From positions 1-15,692 of the forward strand of contig JBBRSD010000016.1 of assembly GCA_038245725.1 (NCBI GenBank): 15,692 nt of DNA. The letters are read 5' to 3'. Origin of the DNA: JBBRSD01 sp038245725. Its GTDB lineage: Bacteria; Actinomycetota; Coriobacteriia; Anaerosomatales; JAAXUF01. Of this stretch, positions 6,920 to 14,215 are shown piece after piece (the first letter of the stretch is position 1; each line of letters starts with the position of its first letter). A model generated the notes under the pieces. The model was not told the DNA's origin, searched no databases, and worked only from the letters and a program-made list of their open reading frames with translations. Both the position numbers and the translations under genes were made by a program.

Positions 6920-7336
6920 CTGCGATCTCGCTGATCCATCGCCAGTTCTGGGCACAGTTCCACGAGCAATCCCAGGGAGAGTGCAAGGGTCGTGCGCGCC
7001 GTCCGCCCTGTTCGACGCAGCGCGAGCGCTGCATCGCCGCAAGGCGGCGTTGCCAAGTTTGGGATTCACGCGGCTCGACGGTGAGCGGGGGCGCTCGAGA
7101 GGCGTGAGGCTCGCCATAAGCGCCACGCGCAAAACTACGTACTCGTTCATCGCACGACCCCCACGATCGGCATCTCTGTTGCGATCGCCCTTGGGCGATG
7201 ACTGAACGACAGCGAGGACCCGGGCTTGCAGCTCGTACTCGGGAATGGCAGAGGCCTCGCTCAACACTCACATCGTTGGGATGAAGCGCGTGGATCTGCT
7301 CCAAGAGCGGCAGCGCTCGTGAAGCGCGAGCTCCCG
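6920..7336. other. Divergent intergenic region between the N-ATPase operon and the phosphoketolase operon
   Basis: About 417 bp separate two divergent operons, so both promoters would be expected here. Frames are open on both strands, but none reads like a known protein family. I see no clear sigma-70 -35/-10 pair, sigma-54 -24/-12 element or FNR-type TTGAT-N4-ATCAA site. Three small dyads are visible: CGCCGC-AAG-GCGGCG at 7035-7049, CCAAGTTTGG at 7053-7062, and the larger one at 7184-7199 listed separately. A 13-codon ORF at 7281-7322 ends in a GTGA that overlaps an alternative hydrolase start at 7319; no good ribosome site precedes it. The role as a shared regulatory region is inferred from gene orientation. 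Confidence 0.6.
7184..7199. promoter_or_regulatory. 16-bp inverted repeat, candidate operator
   Basis: ATCGCCC-TT-GGGCGAT consists of two perfect 7-bp arms around a 2-bp centre. The spacing suits a dimeric DNA-binding protein, while the short centre makes a stable RNA hairpin less likely. It lies about 265 bp before atpD and 137 bp before the hydrolase start, so it could act on either promoter. The binding protein is unknown. In GC-rich DNA some palindromes of this size arise by chance. Confidence 0.3.
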
Positions 7337-7948
7337 GTGACCACACTGTTTCTCGACATCGGCGGAGTCGTGCTGACCAAGGGGTGGGACCATCACGCTC
7401 GCCGGCGCGCCGCGAAGGACTTCAAGCTCGACCTCGCCGAGCTCGAACAGCGCCATCACGCGGCGTTCGAAGCGTTCGAGGCAGGACGGCTCACGCTCGA
7501 CGAGTACCTGCGGCTCGTGATCTTCCATCGCAAGCGATCGTTCACGCGCGGTCGGTTTCGCCGATTCATGTTTGCGCAATCGCATCCGCATCCCGAGATG
7601 CTCGCGCTCGTCGCACGGCTCAAGACGGTCCACGGGCTGAAGGTCGTGGTGGTCAGCAACGAAGCGCGAGAGCTGAATGCCCATCGAATTCGCGCGTTCA
7701 AGCTCGCCGACCTCGTCGATTGCTTCGTGTCGTCGTGCTTCGTCGACCTCCGCAAGCCGGATCCGCAGATCTTTCGCCTCGCGCTCGATCTCGCCCAGGC
7801 GGCACCATCCCAGGTGGTCTACCTCGAAGACACGGCGATGTTTGTCGAGGTCGCAGCGCACCTGGGAATCCGCGGTGTGCTTCACACCGACGCTCGCTCG
7901 ACCGCCGCAAAGCTCGCGTCGTTCGGTCTGCACGGAGTAGAACCGTGA
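7337..7948 (+). CDS. HAD-superfamily hydrolase, subfamily IA-like (probable phosphatase)
   Basis: Cytoplasmic haloacid-dehalogenase fold protein, 203 residues from the GTG at 7337; a GTG at 7319 would add six residues. Motif I is FLDIGGVVL at 5-13: D7 is the nucleophile, but the usual second aspartate is G9, as in YihX-type phosphatases (DLGNV). Motif II is VVSNE at 105-109 (S107), motif III is RKPDP at 139-143 (K140), and motif IV is YLEDTAMF at 162-169 (E164, D165). The four-helix cap lies between about 15 and 90. Its stop overlaps the GTG of ackA (GTGA), so it is the first gene of the phosphoketolase operon. Family knowledge suggests small phosphorylated sugars or metabolites as substrates. 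The actual substrate cannot be read from sequence; a role in sugar-phosphate turnover next to phosphoketolase is inference. Confidence 0.85.
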   Translation: MTTLFLDIGGVVLTKGWDHHARRRAAKDFKLDLAELEQRHHAAFEAFEAGRLTLDEYLRLVIFHRKRSFTRGRFRRFMFAQSHPHPEMLALVARLKTVHGLKVVVVSNEARELNAHRIRAFKLADLVDCFVSSCFVDLRKPDPQIFRLALDLAQAAPSQVVYLEDTAMFVEVAAHLGIRGVLHTDARSTAAKLASFGLHGVEP

Positions 7949-9135
7949 CGCACGCTAACCGCCGCATCCTCGCGATCAACGGCGGCTCCTCGAGTATCAA
8001 GCTCTCGCTGTTCGAGGCCGCTACGTTGCAGCTCGTGCTGTCGGCCGAAATCGAGCGAATCGGCTCCCCGGGCTGCACGTTCAGCGTGACGAGCTCGAAG
8101 AGCGCCAAGGCGCTGTCACAGCCGGTCGCGCCGCCTGATTCCGCGCATGCGATCGCGATGCTGGTCGACTGGATCGGCGAGCGTGCCGGCGGCGACGGCC
8201 TCGTTGGCGTCGGACATCGCGTGGTTCACGGCGGCCCGACGTACAGCGCACCTGTGCGCATCAACGCCGGCGTGCTCGACGAGCTCCGCCGGCTCGTCCC
8301 GTTCGATCCAGATCACCTTCCCCAGGAGCTGAAGCTGATCGACGCGCTCCGCCGCCGCTTCCCCGAGCTGCCGCACGTGGCGTGCTTCGACACCGCGTTT
8401 CACCACGACCTCCCGCGGGTCGCAAGGCTGCTGCCAATCCCTCGCCGGTACGAAGCCAAGGGCGTCCGGCGCTACGGATTCCACGGCCTGTCGTACACGT
8501 TCCTGATGGCGGAGCTCGCCAGGGTCGCCGGCGCGGCCGCCGCGCGAGGCCGGATCGTGCTCGCTCACCTCGGCAGCGGCGCGAGCCTGGCAGCGGTCCG
8601 CGACGGCGCCTCGATCGATACGAGCATGAGCTTCACGCCGACCGGGGGCATCCCGATGGGGACGCGCTCGGGCGACCTCGACCCCGGCGTACTGGCATAT
8701 CTCGCGCGCACCGAGGGCATGACTCCGAGCCAGCTCGACGAGCTCGTCAACGCGCGCTCGGGCTTACTCGGCATGTCGGAGACCAGCTCCGACCTGCGCG
8801 ACCTGCTCGAACGCGAAGCGCACGACGTCCGGGCCGCCGAGGCCATCGCGGTGTTCTGCTATCGGGTGAAGAAGTGGATCGGCGGGTTCGCGGCGGCGCT
8901 CGGCGGCCTCGACACGCTGGTGTTCGCCGGCGGCATCGGCGAGCACGCGCCGGCGGTCCGTGCGCGGATCTGCTCAGAGCTGGCTTTTCTGGGCCTCGAG
9001 CTCGACGACGCGGGCAACGCTGCGAGCGCGGCCGTGATCTCGGCCGCGACTAGCCGGGTGACGGTTCGCGTCATGCGCACCGACGAAGCATTCGTGATCG
9101 CAGGCGCGGTTCGCGCCCTGCTCGACTCGCCCTGA
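7945..9135 (+). CDS. ackA: Acetate kinase
   Basis: Cytoplasmic enzyme that converts acetyl-phosphate and ADP to acetate and ATP (reversible). It has 396 residues, the usual family length, from a GTG at 7945 that overlaps the hydrolase stop. All key motifs are present: INGGSSSIK at 11-19 (N12), GHRVVHGG at 90-97 (R92), CFDTAFH at 147-153 (D149), RRYGFHGLSY at 175-184 (H180), LAHLGSGASL at 206-215, MGTRSGDLDPGV at 238-249 (R241) and VFAGGIGEHAP at 326-336 (E333). Acetyl-phosphate would come from the phosphoketolase encoded 14 bp downstream. No phosphotransacetylase gene is visible, so the local pathway is phosphoketolase to acetate kinase. The antisense strand has a long open frame here, judged to be a GC-driven shadow. 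Confidence 0.97.
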   Translation: MTHANRRILAINGGSSSIKLSLFEAATLQLVLSAEIERIGSPGCTFSVTSSKSAKALSQPVAPPDSAHAIAMLVDWIGERAGGDGLVGVGHRVVHGGPTYSAPVRINAGVLDELRRLVPFDPDHLPQELKLIDALRRRFPELPHVACFDTAFHHDLPRVARLLPIPRRYEAKGVRRYGFHGLSYTFLMAELARVAGAAAARGRIVLAHLGSGASLAAVRDGASIDTSMSFTPTGGIPMGTRSGDLDPGVLAYLARTEGMTPSQLDELVNARSGLLGMSETSSDLRDLLEREAHDVRAAEAIAVFCYRVKKWIGGFAAALGGLDTLVFAGGIGEHAPAVRARICSELAFLGLELDDAGNAASAAVISAATSRVTVRVMRTDEAFVIAGAVRALLDSP

Positions 9136-9149
9136 CAAAGAAGGTTCGC

Positions 9150-11525
9150 ATGACGAAGACCGAAACGCTGACGCCCCAACTCCTCGGCAAGATCGACGCC
9201 TACTGGCGCGCCGCAAACTATCTCTCGGTTGGCCAGCTCTATCTCTACGATAATCCGCTGCTCGGAAAGCCGCTCGAGCTGGCGCACGTCAAGCCGCTGG
9301 TGGTCGGTCACTGGGGCACGACGCCGGGCCAGAACTTCATCTACGTGCATCTGAATCGGGTGATCAAGAAGTACGACCTCGACATGTTCTACATCGCCGG
9401 CCCTGGACACGGCGGACCGGCGCTCGTCGCCAACACGTACCTCGAGGGCAGCTACACCGAGATCTATCCAAACATCACCCAGGACGAGGCAGGGCTGAAG
9501 AAGCTGTTCACCCAGTTCTCGTTCCCCGGCGGCATCTCCAGTCACGTCGCGCCGACGACGCCGGGTTCGATCCACGAGGGTGGCGAGCTCGGTTACTCGC
9601 TCAGTCACGCGTTCGGCGCCGCGTTCGACAATCCCGATCTGGTCGTCGCCTGCATCATCGGTGACGGCGAGGCCGAGACCGGGCCCCTCGCGACGGCCTG
9701 GCAGTCCAACAAGTTCCTCAATCCGATCACCGACGGGGCGGTGCTGCCGATCCTGCATCTCAACGGCTACAAGATCTCCAACCCGACGATCCTGGCCCGC
9801 ATCGACCGCGAAGATCTCGAACAGTTCCTGCGCGGCTGCGGCTGGGCGCCGTACTTCGTCGAGGGCGACGATCCGGCCAAGATGCACCAGCTGATGGCGA
9901 GTACGCTCGACACGGCGGTCGAGGCGATCCGCACCATCCAGCGCACCGCACGAAGCAAAGGTGACGCGACCCCGCGACCGCGCTGGCCGATGATCGTGCT
10001 GAGGTCGCCCAAGGGCTGGACCGGCCCCAAGATCGTCGACGGGCTCCAGATCGAGGGCACGTTTCGCGCCCATCAGGTCCCGCTGATCGTCGATGCCGCG
10101 CACCCTGACCATGTCGCGCAGCTCGAGGCCTGGATGAAGAGCTACAAGCCGGCCGAGCTGTTCGACGACCACGGCAAGCTCAAGCCCGAGCTCGCCGAGC
10201 TCGCACCGGTCGGCGCCCGGCGGATGGGCGCCAATCCGCACGCCAACGGCGGCGCGCTGCTGCGCGACCTCTGCATGCCCGACTTCCACATCCACGCCGT
10301 GACCGTGCCGGCGCCGGGTGCGGTCGATGCACAGGACACACTCGTGCTCGGCCAGTTCTTGCGCGATGTCGTCGCGCTGAATCAGGAGCAGCGCAACTTT
10401 CGCGTGTTCGGTCCCGACGAGACGCTGTCCAACCTCCTCGGTGCGGTGTTCGAGACCACCAATCGCCAGTGGGACGCGCGGGTCGAGACCAACGACGAAT
10501 TCCTCGCGCCGTCGGGCCGGGTCCTCGACTCGATGCTCAGCGAGCACCAGTGCCAGGGCTGGCTCGAGGGCTATCTGCTCACCGGCCGACACGGGCTGTT
10601 CAACTGCTACGAGGCCTTCGTCCACATCGTCGACTCGATGTTCAACCAGCACGCGAAGTGGTTGAAGGTCTGCGCCGAGCTGCCGTGGCGCCGCGAGATC
10701 GCATCGCTCAACTACATCCTGGCGTCACATGTCTGGCAGCAGGATCACAATGGCTTCACCCACCAGGATCCCGGCTTCATCGATCACGTGATCAACAAGA
10801 AGGCCGACATCGTGCGCGTCTATCTACCACCGGACGCGAACTGCCTGCTGTCGGTCGCCGACCACTGCCTTCGCACCCGCGACTACGTCAACGTCGTGAT
10901 CGCGGGCAAGCATCCATTGCCGCAGTGGCTGACGATGGATGCCGCCGTCATTCACTGCACCGAAGGCATCGGCATCTGGCAATGGGCGAGCAACGACCAG
11001 GAGTCGGAACCCGATGTCGTGATGGCATGCTGTGGTGACACGCCCACACTCGAGATCCTCGCCGCGGTGTCGATCCTGCGCGAGCACCTCCCGGAGCTCA
11101 AGGTCCGCGTGATCAACGTCGTCGATCTGATGAAGCTGCAATCGCACAGCGAACACCCTCACGGCCTGACCGATACCGACTACGACTCGTTGTTCACGAC
11201 GGACAAGCAGATCATCTTCGGATTTCACGGCTACCCGTGGCTCATCCACCGGCTGACGTACCGGCGGACCAACCGCGAGCTCCACGTTCGCGGCTACAAG
11301 GAAGAGGGCACGATCACGACCCCGTTCGACCTGCGCGTACAGAACGAGATCGACCGGTTCCACCTCGTGCAAGACGTGATCGATCGAGTGCCGCGCCTGG
11401 GCACCAGGGGCGCATATCTGAAGCAGCACATCCACGACAAGCTGATCGAGCACAAGCACTACATCGCGAAGCACGGCGAGGATCTGCCGGAGATCCGGAA
11501 CTGGAAATGGCAGTCGTCCAAGTGA
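9150..11525 (+). CDS. xfp: Xylulose-5-phosphate/fructose-6-phosphate phosphoketolase
   Basis: Thiamine-diphosphate enzyme that splits xylulose-5-P (or fructose-6-P) with phosphate to acetyl-phosphate plus glyceraldehyde-3-P (or erythrose-4-P). It has 791 residues, full length for the family. The ATG at 9150 has AGAAGG 6 nt upstream. Visible motifs are GHWGTTPGQNF at 53-63, YIAGPGHGGPA at 81-91, SHVAPTTPGSIHEGGELGYS at 131-150, GDGEAETGPLATAW at 171-184 (cofactor Mg/ThDP site) with NGYKISNPT at 205-213, and the C-terminal-half motif HVWQQDHNGFTHQDPG at 527-542. Preference between xylulose-5-P and fructose-6-P cannot be decided from these motifs. It lies between acetate kinase and aldolase in one operon, giving ATP-yielding acetate formation from sugar phosphates. 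Confidence 0.97.
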   Translation: MTKTETLTPQLLGKIDAYWRAANYLSVGQLYLYDNPLLGKPLELAHVKPLVVGHWGTTPGQNFIYVHLNRVIKKYDLDMFYIAGPGHGGPALVANTYLEGSYTEIYPNITQDEAGLKKLFTQFSFPGGISSHVAPTTPGSIHEGGELGYSLSHAFGAAFDNPDLVVACIIGDGEAETGPLATAWQSNKFLNPITDGAVLPILHLNGYKISNPTILARIDREDLEQFLRGCGWAPYFVEGDDPAKMHQLMASTLDTAVEAIRTIQRTARSKGDATPRPRWPMIVLRSPKGWTGPKIVDGLQIEGTFRAHQVPLIVDAAHPDHVAQLEAWMKSYKPAELFDDHGKLKPELAELAPVGARRMGANPHANGGALLRDLCMPDFHIHAVTVPAPGAVDAQDTLVLGQFLRDVVALNQEQRNFRVFGPDETLSNLLGAVFETTNRQWDARVETNDEFLAPSGRVLDSMLSEHQCQGWLEGYLLTGRHGLFNCYEAFVHIVDSMFNQHAKWLKVCAELPWRREIASLNYILASHVWQQDHNGFTHQDPGFIDHVINKKADIVRVYLPPDANCLLSVADHCLRTRDYVNVVIAGKHPLPQWLTMDAAVIHCTEGIGIWQWASNDQESEPDVVMACCGDTPTLEILAAVSILREHLPELKVRVINVVDLMKLQSHSEHPHGLTDTDYDSLFTTDKQIIFGFHGYPWLIHRLTYRRTNRELHVRGYKEEGTITTPFDLRVQNEIDRFHLVQDVIDRVPRLGTRGAYLKQHIHDKLIEHKHYIAKHGEDLPEIRNWKWQSSK

Positions 11526-12547
11526 CAACGACGGGACTCGCCGAGACCGCACAGATGCTGGTCGCCGGCGCCAAGGGCCTGCTCGCGATCGACGAGAGCA
11601 CGCCGACCTGCGACAAGCGGTTCGCGAAGCTCGGGATCCCTCAGACCGAGGCTGCGCGGCGCGCCTATCGCGAGCTCATCGTGCGCACGCCAGGGCTCGC
11701 AGAGTGCATCAGCGGCGTGATCCTCTACGACGAGACCATGCGCGAGCACACCGCGGATGGCACGCCGTTCGTCGACGCGATCCGTGCCGCTGGAATGGTC
11801 GCCGGCATCAAGGTCGACCTCGGCGCGAAGGACATGGCGGGCTGCCCGGGAGAACGGCTCACCGAGGGTCTCGATGGCCTCCGCGACCGTCTTGCCACGT
11901 ACGCGCGAGCCGGCGCGCGGTTCGCGAAGTGGCGCGCGGTGATCGCGATCGGGGATGGTCTGCCGACGCGGGCCTGCATCGAGGCCAACGCGCACGCGCT
12001 CGCGCGCTACGCCGTCACCTGTCAGCAGGCCGGCCTTGTCCCCGCGGTCGAGCCGGAGGTGCTGATGGACGGCGCGCACTCGCTGGAGCGTTGTCGCAAG
12101 GTCACCGAGGCCGTGCTGCGGACGGTGTTCGACGAGCTGAGCACGCAACGCGTCGTGCTCGAGGGCATGATCCTGAAGCCAAACATGGTGGTTCCCGGCT
12201 CGAGCAGCCCCGAGCGGCCCGGCGTGGACGTAGTCGCCGAGGCTACCGTGGCCTGTCTGCGTCGCGTGGTCCCGGCCGCTGTCCCGGGGATCGCGTTCCT
12301 GTCCGGCGGCCAGTCCGGCGAGCTCGCGTCGGCGCGATTGAACGCAATGAACGCGCAATTCGGCGCGCAGCCGTGGGCGCTGACGTTCTCGTTTGGCCGC
12401 GCGATCCAGTACCCCGCACTCGAGATCTGGCGCGGCGACGCGAACAAGGTCGCCGCGGCACAGCAGGCGCTGTTGCATCGAGCCCGTTGCGATCGGGCCG
12501 CACGTCGCGGCACGTACGATCCGGAGACCGATGCGCCCCGCGCCTGA
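11507..12547 (+). CDS. Fructose-bisphosphate aldolase, class I
   Basis: Schiff-base (metal-independent) aldolase that interconverts fructose-1,6-bisphosphate with dihydroxyacetone-P and glyceraldehyde-3-P. It has 346 residues from the ATG at 11507, which overlaps the end of xfp by 19 bp. A GTG at 11522 that overlaps the xfp stop (GTGA) is an equally credible start and would drop five residues. Class I residues by eye: LLAIDEST at 25-32 (D29), GIKVDLG at 100-106 (K102), AKWRAVI at 140-146 (K141, R143), VEPEVLMDG at 181-189 (E182 and neighbours), LEGMILKPNMVVPG at 218-231 with Schiff-base lysine K224, LSGGQS at 265-270 and SFGRAIQ at 295-301. As the last gene of the operon it links the phosphoketolase products to the glycolytic or gluconeogenic pool. 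Class I is the animal/plant-type aldolase, less common in bacteria than class II. Confidence 0.94.
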   Translation: MAVVQVTTTGLAETAQMLVAGAKGLLAIDESTPTCDKRFAKLGIPQTEAARRAYRELIVRTPGLAECISGVILYDETMREHTADGTPFVDAIRAAGMVAGIKVDLGAKDMAGCPGERLTEGLDGLRDRLATYARAGARFAKWRAVIAIGDGLPTRACIEANAHALARYAVTCQQAGLVPAVEPEVLMDGAHSLERCRKVTEAVLRTVFDELSTQRVVLEGMILKPNMVVPGSSSPERPGVDVVAEATVACLRRVVPAAVPGIAFLSGGQSGELASARLNAMNAQFGAQPWALTFSFGRAIQYPALEIWRGDANKVAAAQQALLHRARCDRAARRGTYDPETDAPRA

Positions 12548-12652
12548 CGAGCGCGTCGTACGGATCGGCAGCCGTGCGCTCGTTGGACGGAACGCGGAAG
12601 CGTCCATCGCGTTGAACAGCGGCTGGAGCCCGACAACCCGAACCTCGATCAA
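12537..12652 (-). pseudogene. Possible frameshifted N-terminal remnant of an unidentified gene
   Basis: On the minus strand, from a TTG at 12652, the frame reads LIEVRVVGLQPLFNAMDASAF down to about 12590. This recalls, from memory, small uncharacterised bacterial proteins that begin with an IEVR..L.QLFN.MDPSPF pattern. The same frame then turns into Arg/Ser/Thr-rich text. A different frame continues with ERTAADPYDALVRRG (about 12537-12581), which resembles what follows in that pattern, so a frameshift near 12585 is suspected. Only about 40 codons can be followed, and the end overlaps the aldolase 3' end. It may be debris left where the aldolase operon joined older DNA, or chance in GC-rich sequence. 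Confidence 0.25.
12547..12583 (+). terminator. Stem-loop at the aldolase stop codon (candidate terminator)
   Basis: Two nested stems are visible: ACGAGCGC (12547-12554) pairs with GCGCTCGT (12576-12583), and ACGG (12560-12563) pairs with CCGT (12572-12575). There is a 5-nt bulge between the stems and an 8-nt apical loop. The structure starts on the last base of the aldolase stop. No run of T follows on the plus strand, so it is not a standard intrinsic terminator. It could instead stabilise the mRNA 3' end or aid Rho-dependent termination. Confidence 0.35.
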
Positions 12653-12762
12653 CTCGCATCCAGGTGGAATCGGACCCCGCCTGCGAGCTCTCCATGCGGC
12701 CTTGCCGATCGTTCGCGCTGCGTCGTCGAGCTTGGTGGTGCCGTGGGTTGCGACATATCTGT

Positions 12763-14055
12763 CTACGAATCGATCCCATCGAGGAGCCGCTGGCGTACCG
12801 CGATGGGGACGTCTCGGTCGGTTGCCTGGCCGGGCGCGAGGATGGCGCGTACGCGCGCCGCATGATCGACCAAGACGCGGCAGACCGCCGGAGCGCGGTC
12901 GTGCGCGAGTGCCGCGAGCAGCTCCAGGATCCGCACGTGGACCCGGGGCAGCGCGATGGCGGCCAGCGCGATCTCGCCGAATGCCAGATCGAGGAACGTG
13001 TCGAGGTCGAGGACCCGTACGACATAGTCCGGGCTCTCCGCGAGCGGTAGCAAGCGCCAACCGTCGTCCGCGACGCATTGCTCGCAAACGTGGTGCGCTA
13101 CCACGCCGAGCTCGTTCACGACCATGACGGCCGACGTCACGTCGTTGATTCCTGGCGAGAGCGCCTTGAGCGCCATGTCGACCAGGTGGCGTACGCCGAA
13201 ACCGACATCGGATTCGTACGTCCGCTCGCCGCCGATCACGAACTGTTCGCGCACACGATCGAGTTGCTCAGCGGGGAGCGTCTCGATCCCGTACAACGTC
13301 ACGAGCGGCTCGCCTGTGATGACGAACGTACCGGCGCCTGCGTCACGCCAGATCAGAGCGACCGGGTGCGCGGCGAGCGCGCAGACGATGTTCTCGTCGC
13401 CCACGCTCTGCACGTACCCAGGGTCGGTCGCGCGAACGACGATGCGGGGGCCGGTCGGCGTCGGTGGTGCCGGCTCGAATTCCGCGGACGGTTGGCTCCG
13501 GGCGGTGCGCACCGTGTCGCGGCCGACGACCTCGATCAGGGTAGACGCCTGCATCGATCGCATCGTGCGATGCAGGAACACCACGAGGAGTGCAAGACAC
13601 CCGAGGGTCAGCACGACGGCGAACGAGAGCGAGACGAGCGGTACGAATGCCCGTCCCTCGTCGGGCGATCGCACTGCCCGGAGGATCACGAACGCGTATG
13701 CGATCGAGCCGAGAAACGCGCCCAACACTGCCTGCATGAAGCGATCGGCCAGGAAGCGCTGCATGAGGCGCGGCGTGAACTGAGAGGACGCGAGCTGCAC
13801 CGTGACTATGGTCAAGGACAGCGAGATCGCGAGCGTGGTGGCGAGCGCACCGGCCGCCACGGAGAGCACAGCGCGCGCGCCACCGGGACTCGCGGAACCG
13901 CCGAACGGTGAGGTCAGCTCGCGATCCGAGAGCCAGCGGTCGAGCTCGGTGCCGGCGAATCCGAGCACGACGCCACCGAGGAGCAAGCACAGCGGCCGAA
14001 ACCAGAACCCGTTGCGCATCGCGTGGATCCAGCGCGTGGCACTTGTTCTGGTCAC
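12763..14055 (-). CDS. DUF2254 family membrane protein
   Basis: Predicted inner-membrane protein of 430 residues with no assigned function. The GTG start at 14053-14055 is chosen because WIHAMRNGFWFRP at 9-21 fits the family's opening, which has a short helix before an FWF-P motif; an ATG at 14019 is the alternative. Four hydrophobic segments lie at about 18-36, 62-86, 108-126 and 137-161. The family signatures are VQLASSQFTPRL at 86-97 and the soluble-domain motif VGFGVRHLVDMALKALSPGI at 284-303, followed by ND. The C-terminal half (about 200-430) is soluble. It is on the same strand as the P-type ATPase, with 160 bp between them that hold no gene I can recognise, so the two may be co-transcribed. 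A role in ion or envelope homeostasis would be a guess from this neighbour only. Confidence 0.9.
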   Translation of the reverse strand: MTRTSATRWIHAMRNGFWFRPLCLLLGGVVLGFAGTELDRWLSDRELTSPFGGSASPGGARAVLSVAAGALATTLAISLSLTIVTVQLASSQFTPRLMQRFLADRFMQAVLGAFLGSIAYAFVILRAVRSPDEGRAFVPLVSLSFAVVLTLGCLALLVVFLHRTMRSMQASTLIEVVGRDTVRTARSQPSAEFEPAPPTPTGPRIVVRATDPGYVQSVGDENIVCALAAHPVALIWRDAGAGTFVITGEPLVTLYGIETLPAEQLDRVREQFVIGGERTYESDVGFGVRHLVDMALKALSPGINDVTSAVMVVNELGVVAHHVCEQCVADDGWRLLPLAESPDYVVRVLDLDTFLDLAFGEIALAAIALPRVHVRILELLAALAHDRAPAVCRVLVDHAARVRAILAPGQATDRDVPIAVRQRLLDGIDS

Positions 14056-14215
14056 GACGCCGATTCGGAGACAGCGCTCATTGCCGTCGTTGATGCAAGC
14101 GGCTCACCAGGCTGCGACATGTCCGCGATGGTCTGCCGAAGCGGCACGCCCGTGCAGACCGTGGCCGGCGCGCACACTGACTCGTCGCGCCCGCAGGCCA
14201 CCGCGAGGTGAGAGG

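Noticed and set aside
7035..7062. Small dyads CGCCGC-AAG-GCGGCG and CCAAGTTTGG in the divergent spacer
   Set aside because: They are short and expected by chance at this GC content, and no T-run or promoter element is associated with them.
6920..7267. 116-codon N-terminal extension of atpD
   Set aside because: The beta fold starts directly at the ATG on 6917-6919. The upstream sequence is unlike any beta subunit and lies in the expected promoter region.
7281..7322. 13-codon upstream ORF ending in GTGA before the HAD hydrolase
   Set aside because: No ribosome site or regulatory codon run is visible, so it is too short to distinguish from chance.
8859..10652. 597-codon open frame antisense to ackA and xfp
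   Set aside because: It mirrors two strongly conserved enzymes in GC-rich DNA; the translation is repetitive (Val/Glu/Arg/Asp-rich) with no recognisable family.
11459..13087. 542-codon open frame on the minus strand across the aldolase and the end of DUF2254
   Set aside because: It is antisense to the aldolase and in another frame of DUF2254. Only the short part in the 12548-12762 gap looks protein-like, and that is reported separately as a possible remnant.
13548..13576. 9-bp inverted repeat (CCTGCATCG / CGATGCAGG, 11-nt spacer) inside DUF2254
   Set aside because: It lies in a well-conserved coding stretch with no second copy noticed, so it is more likely a by-product of codon choice than a mobile or regulatory element.
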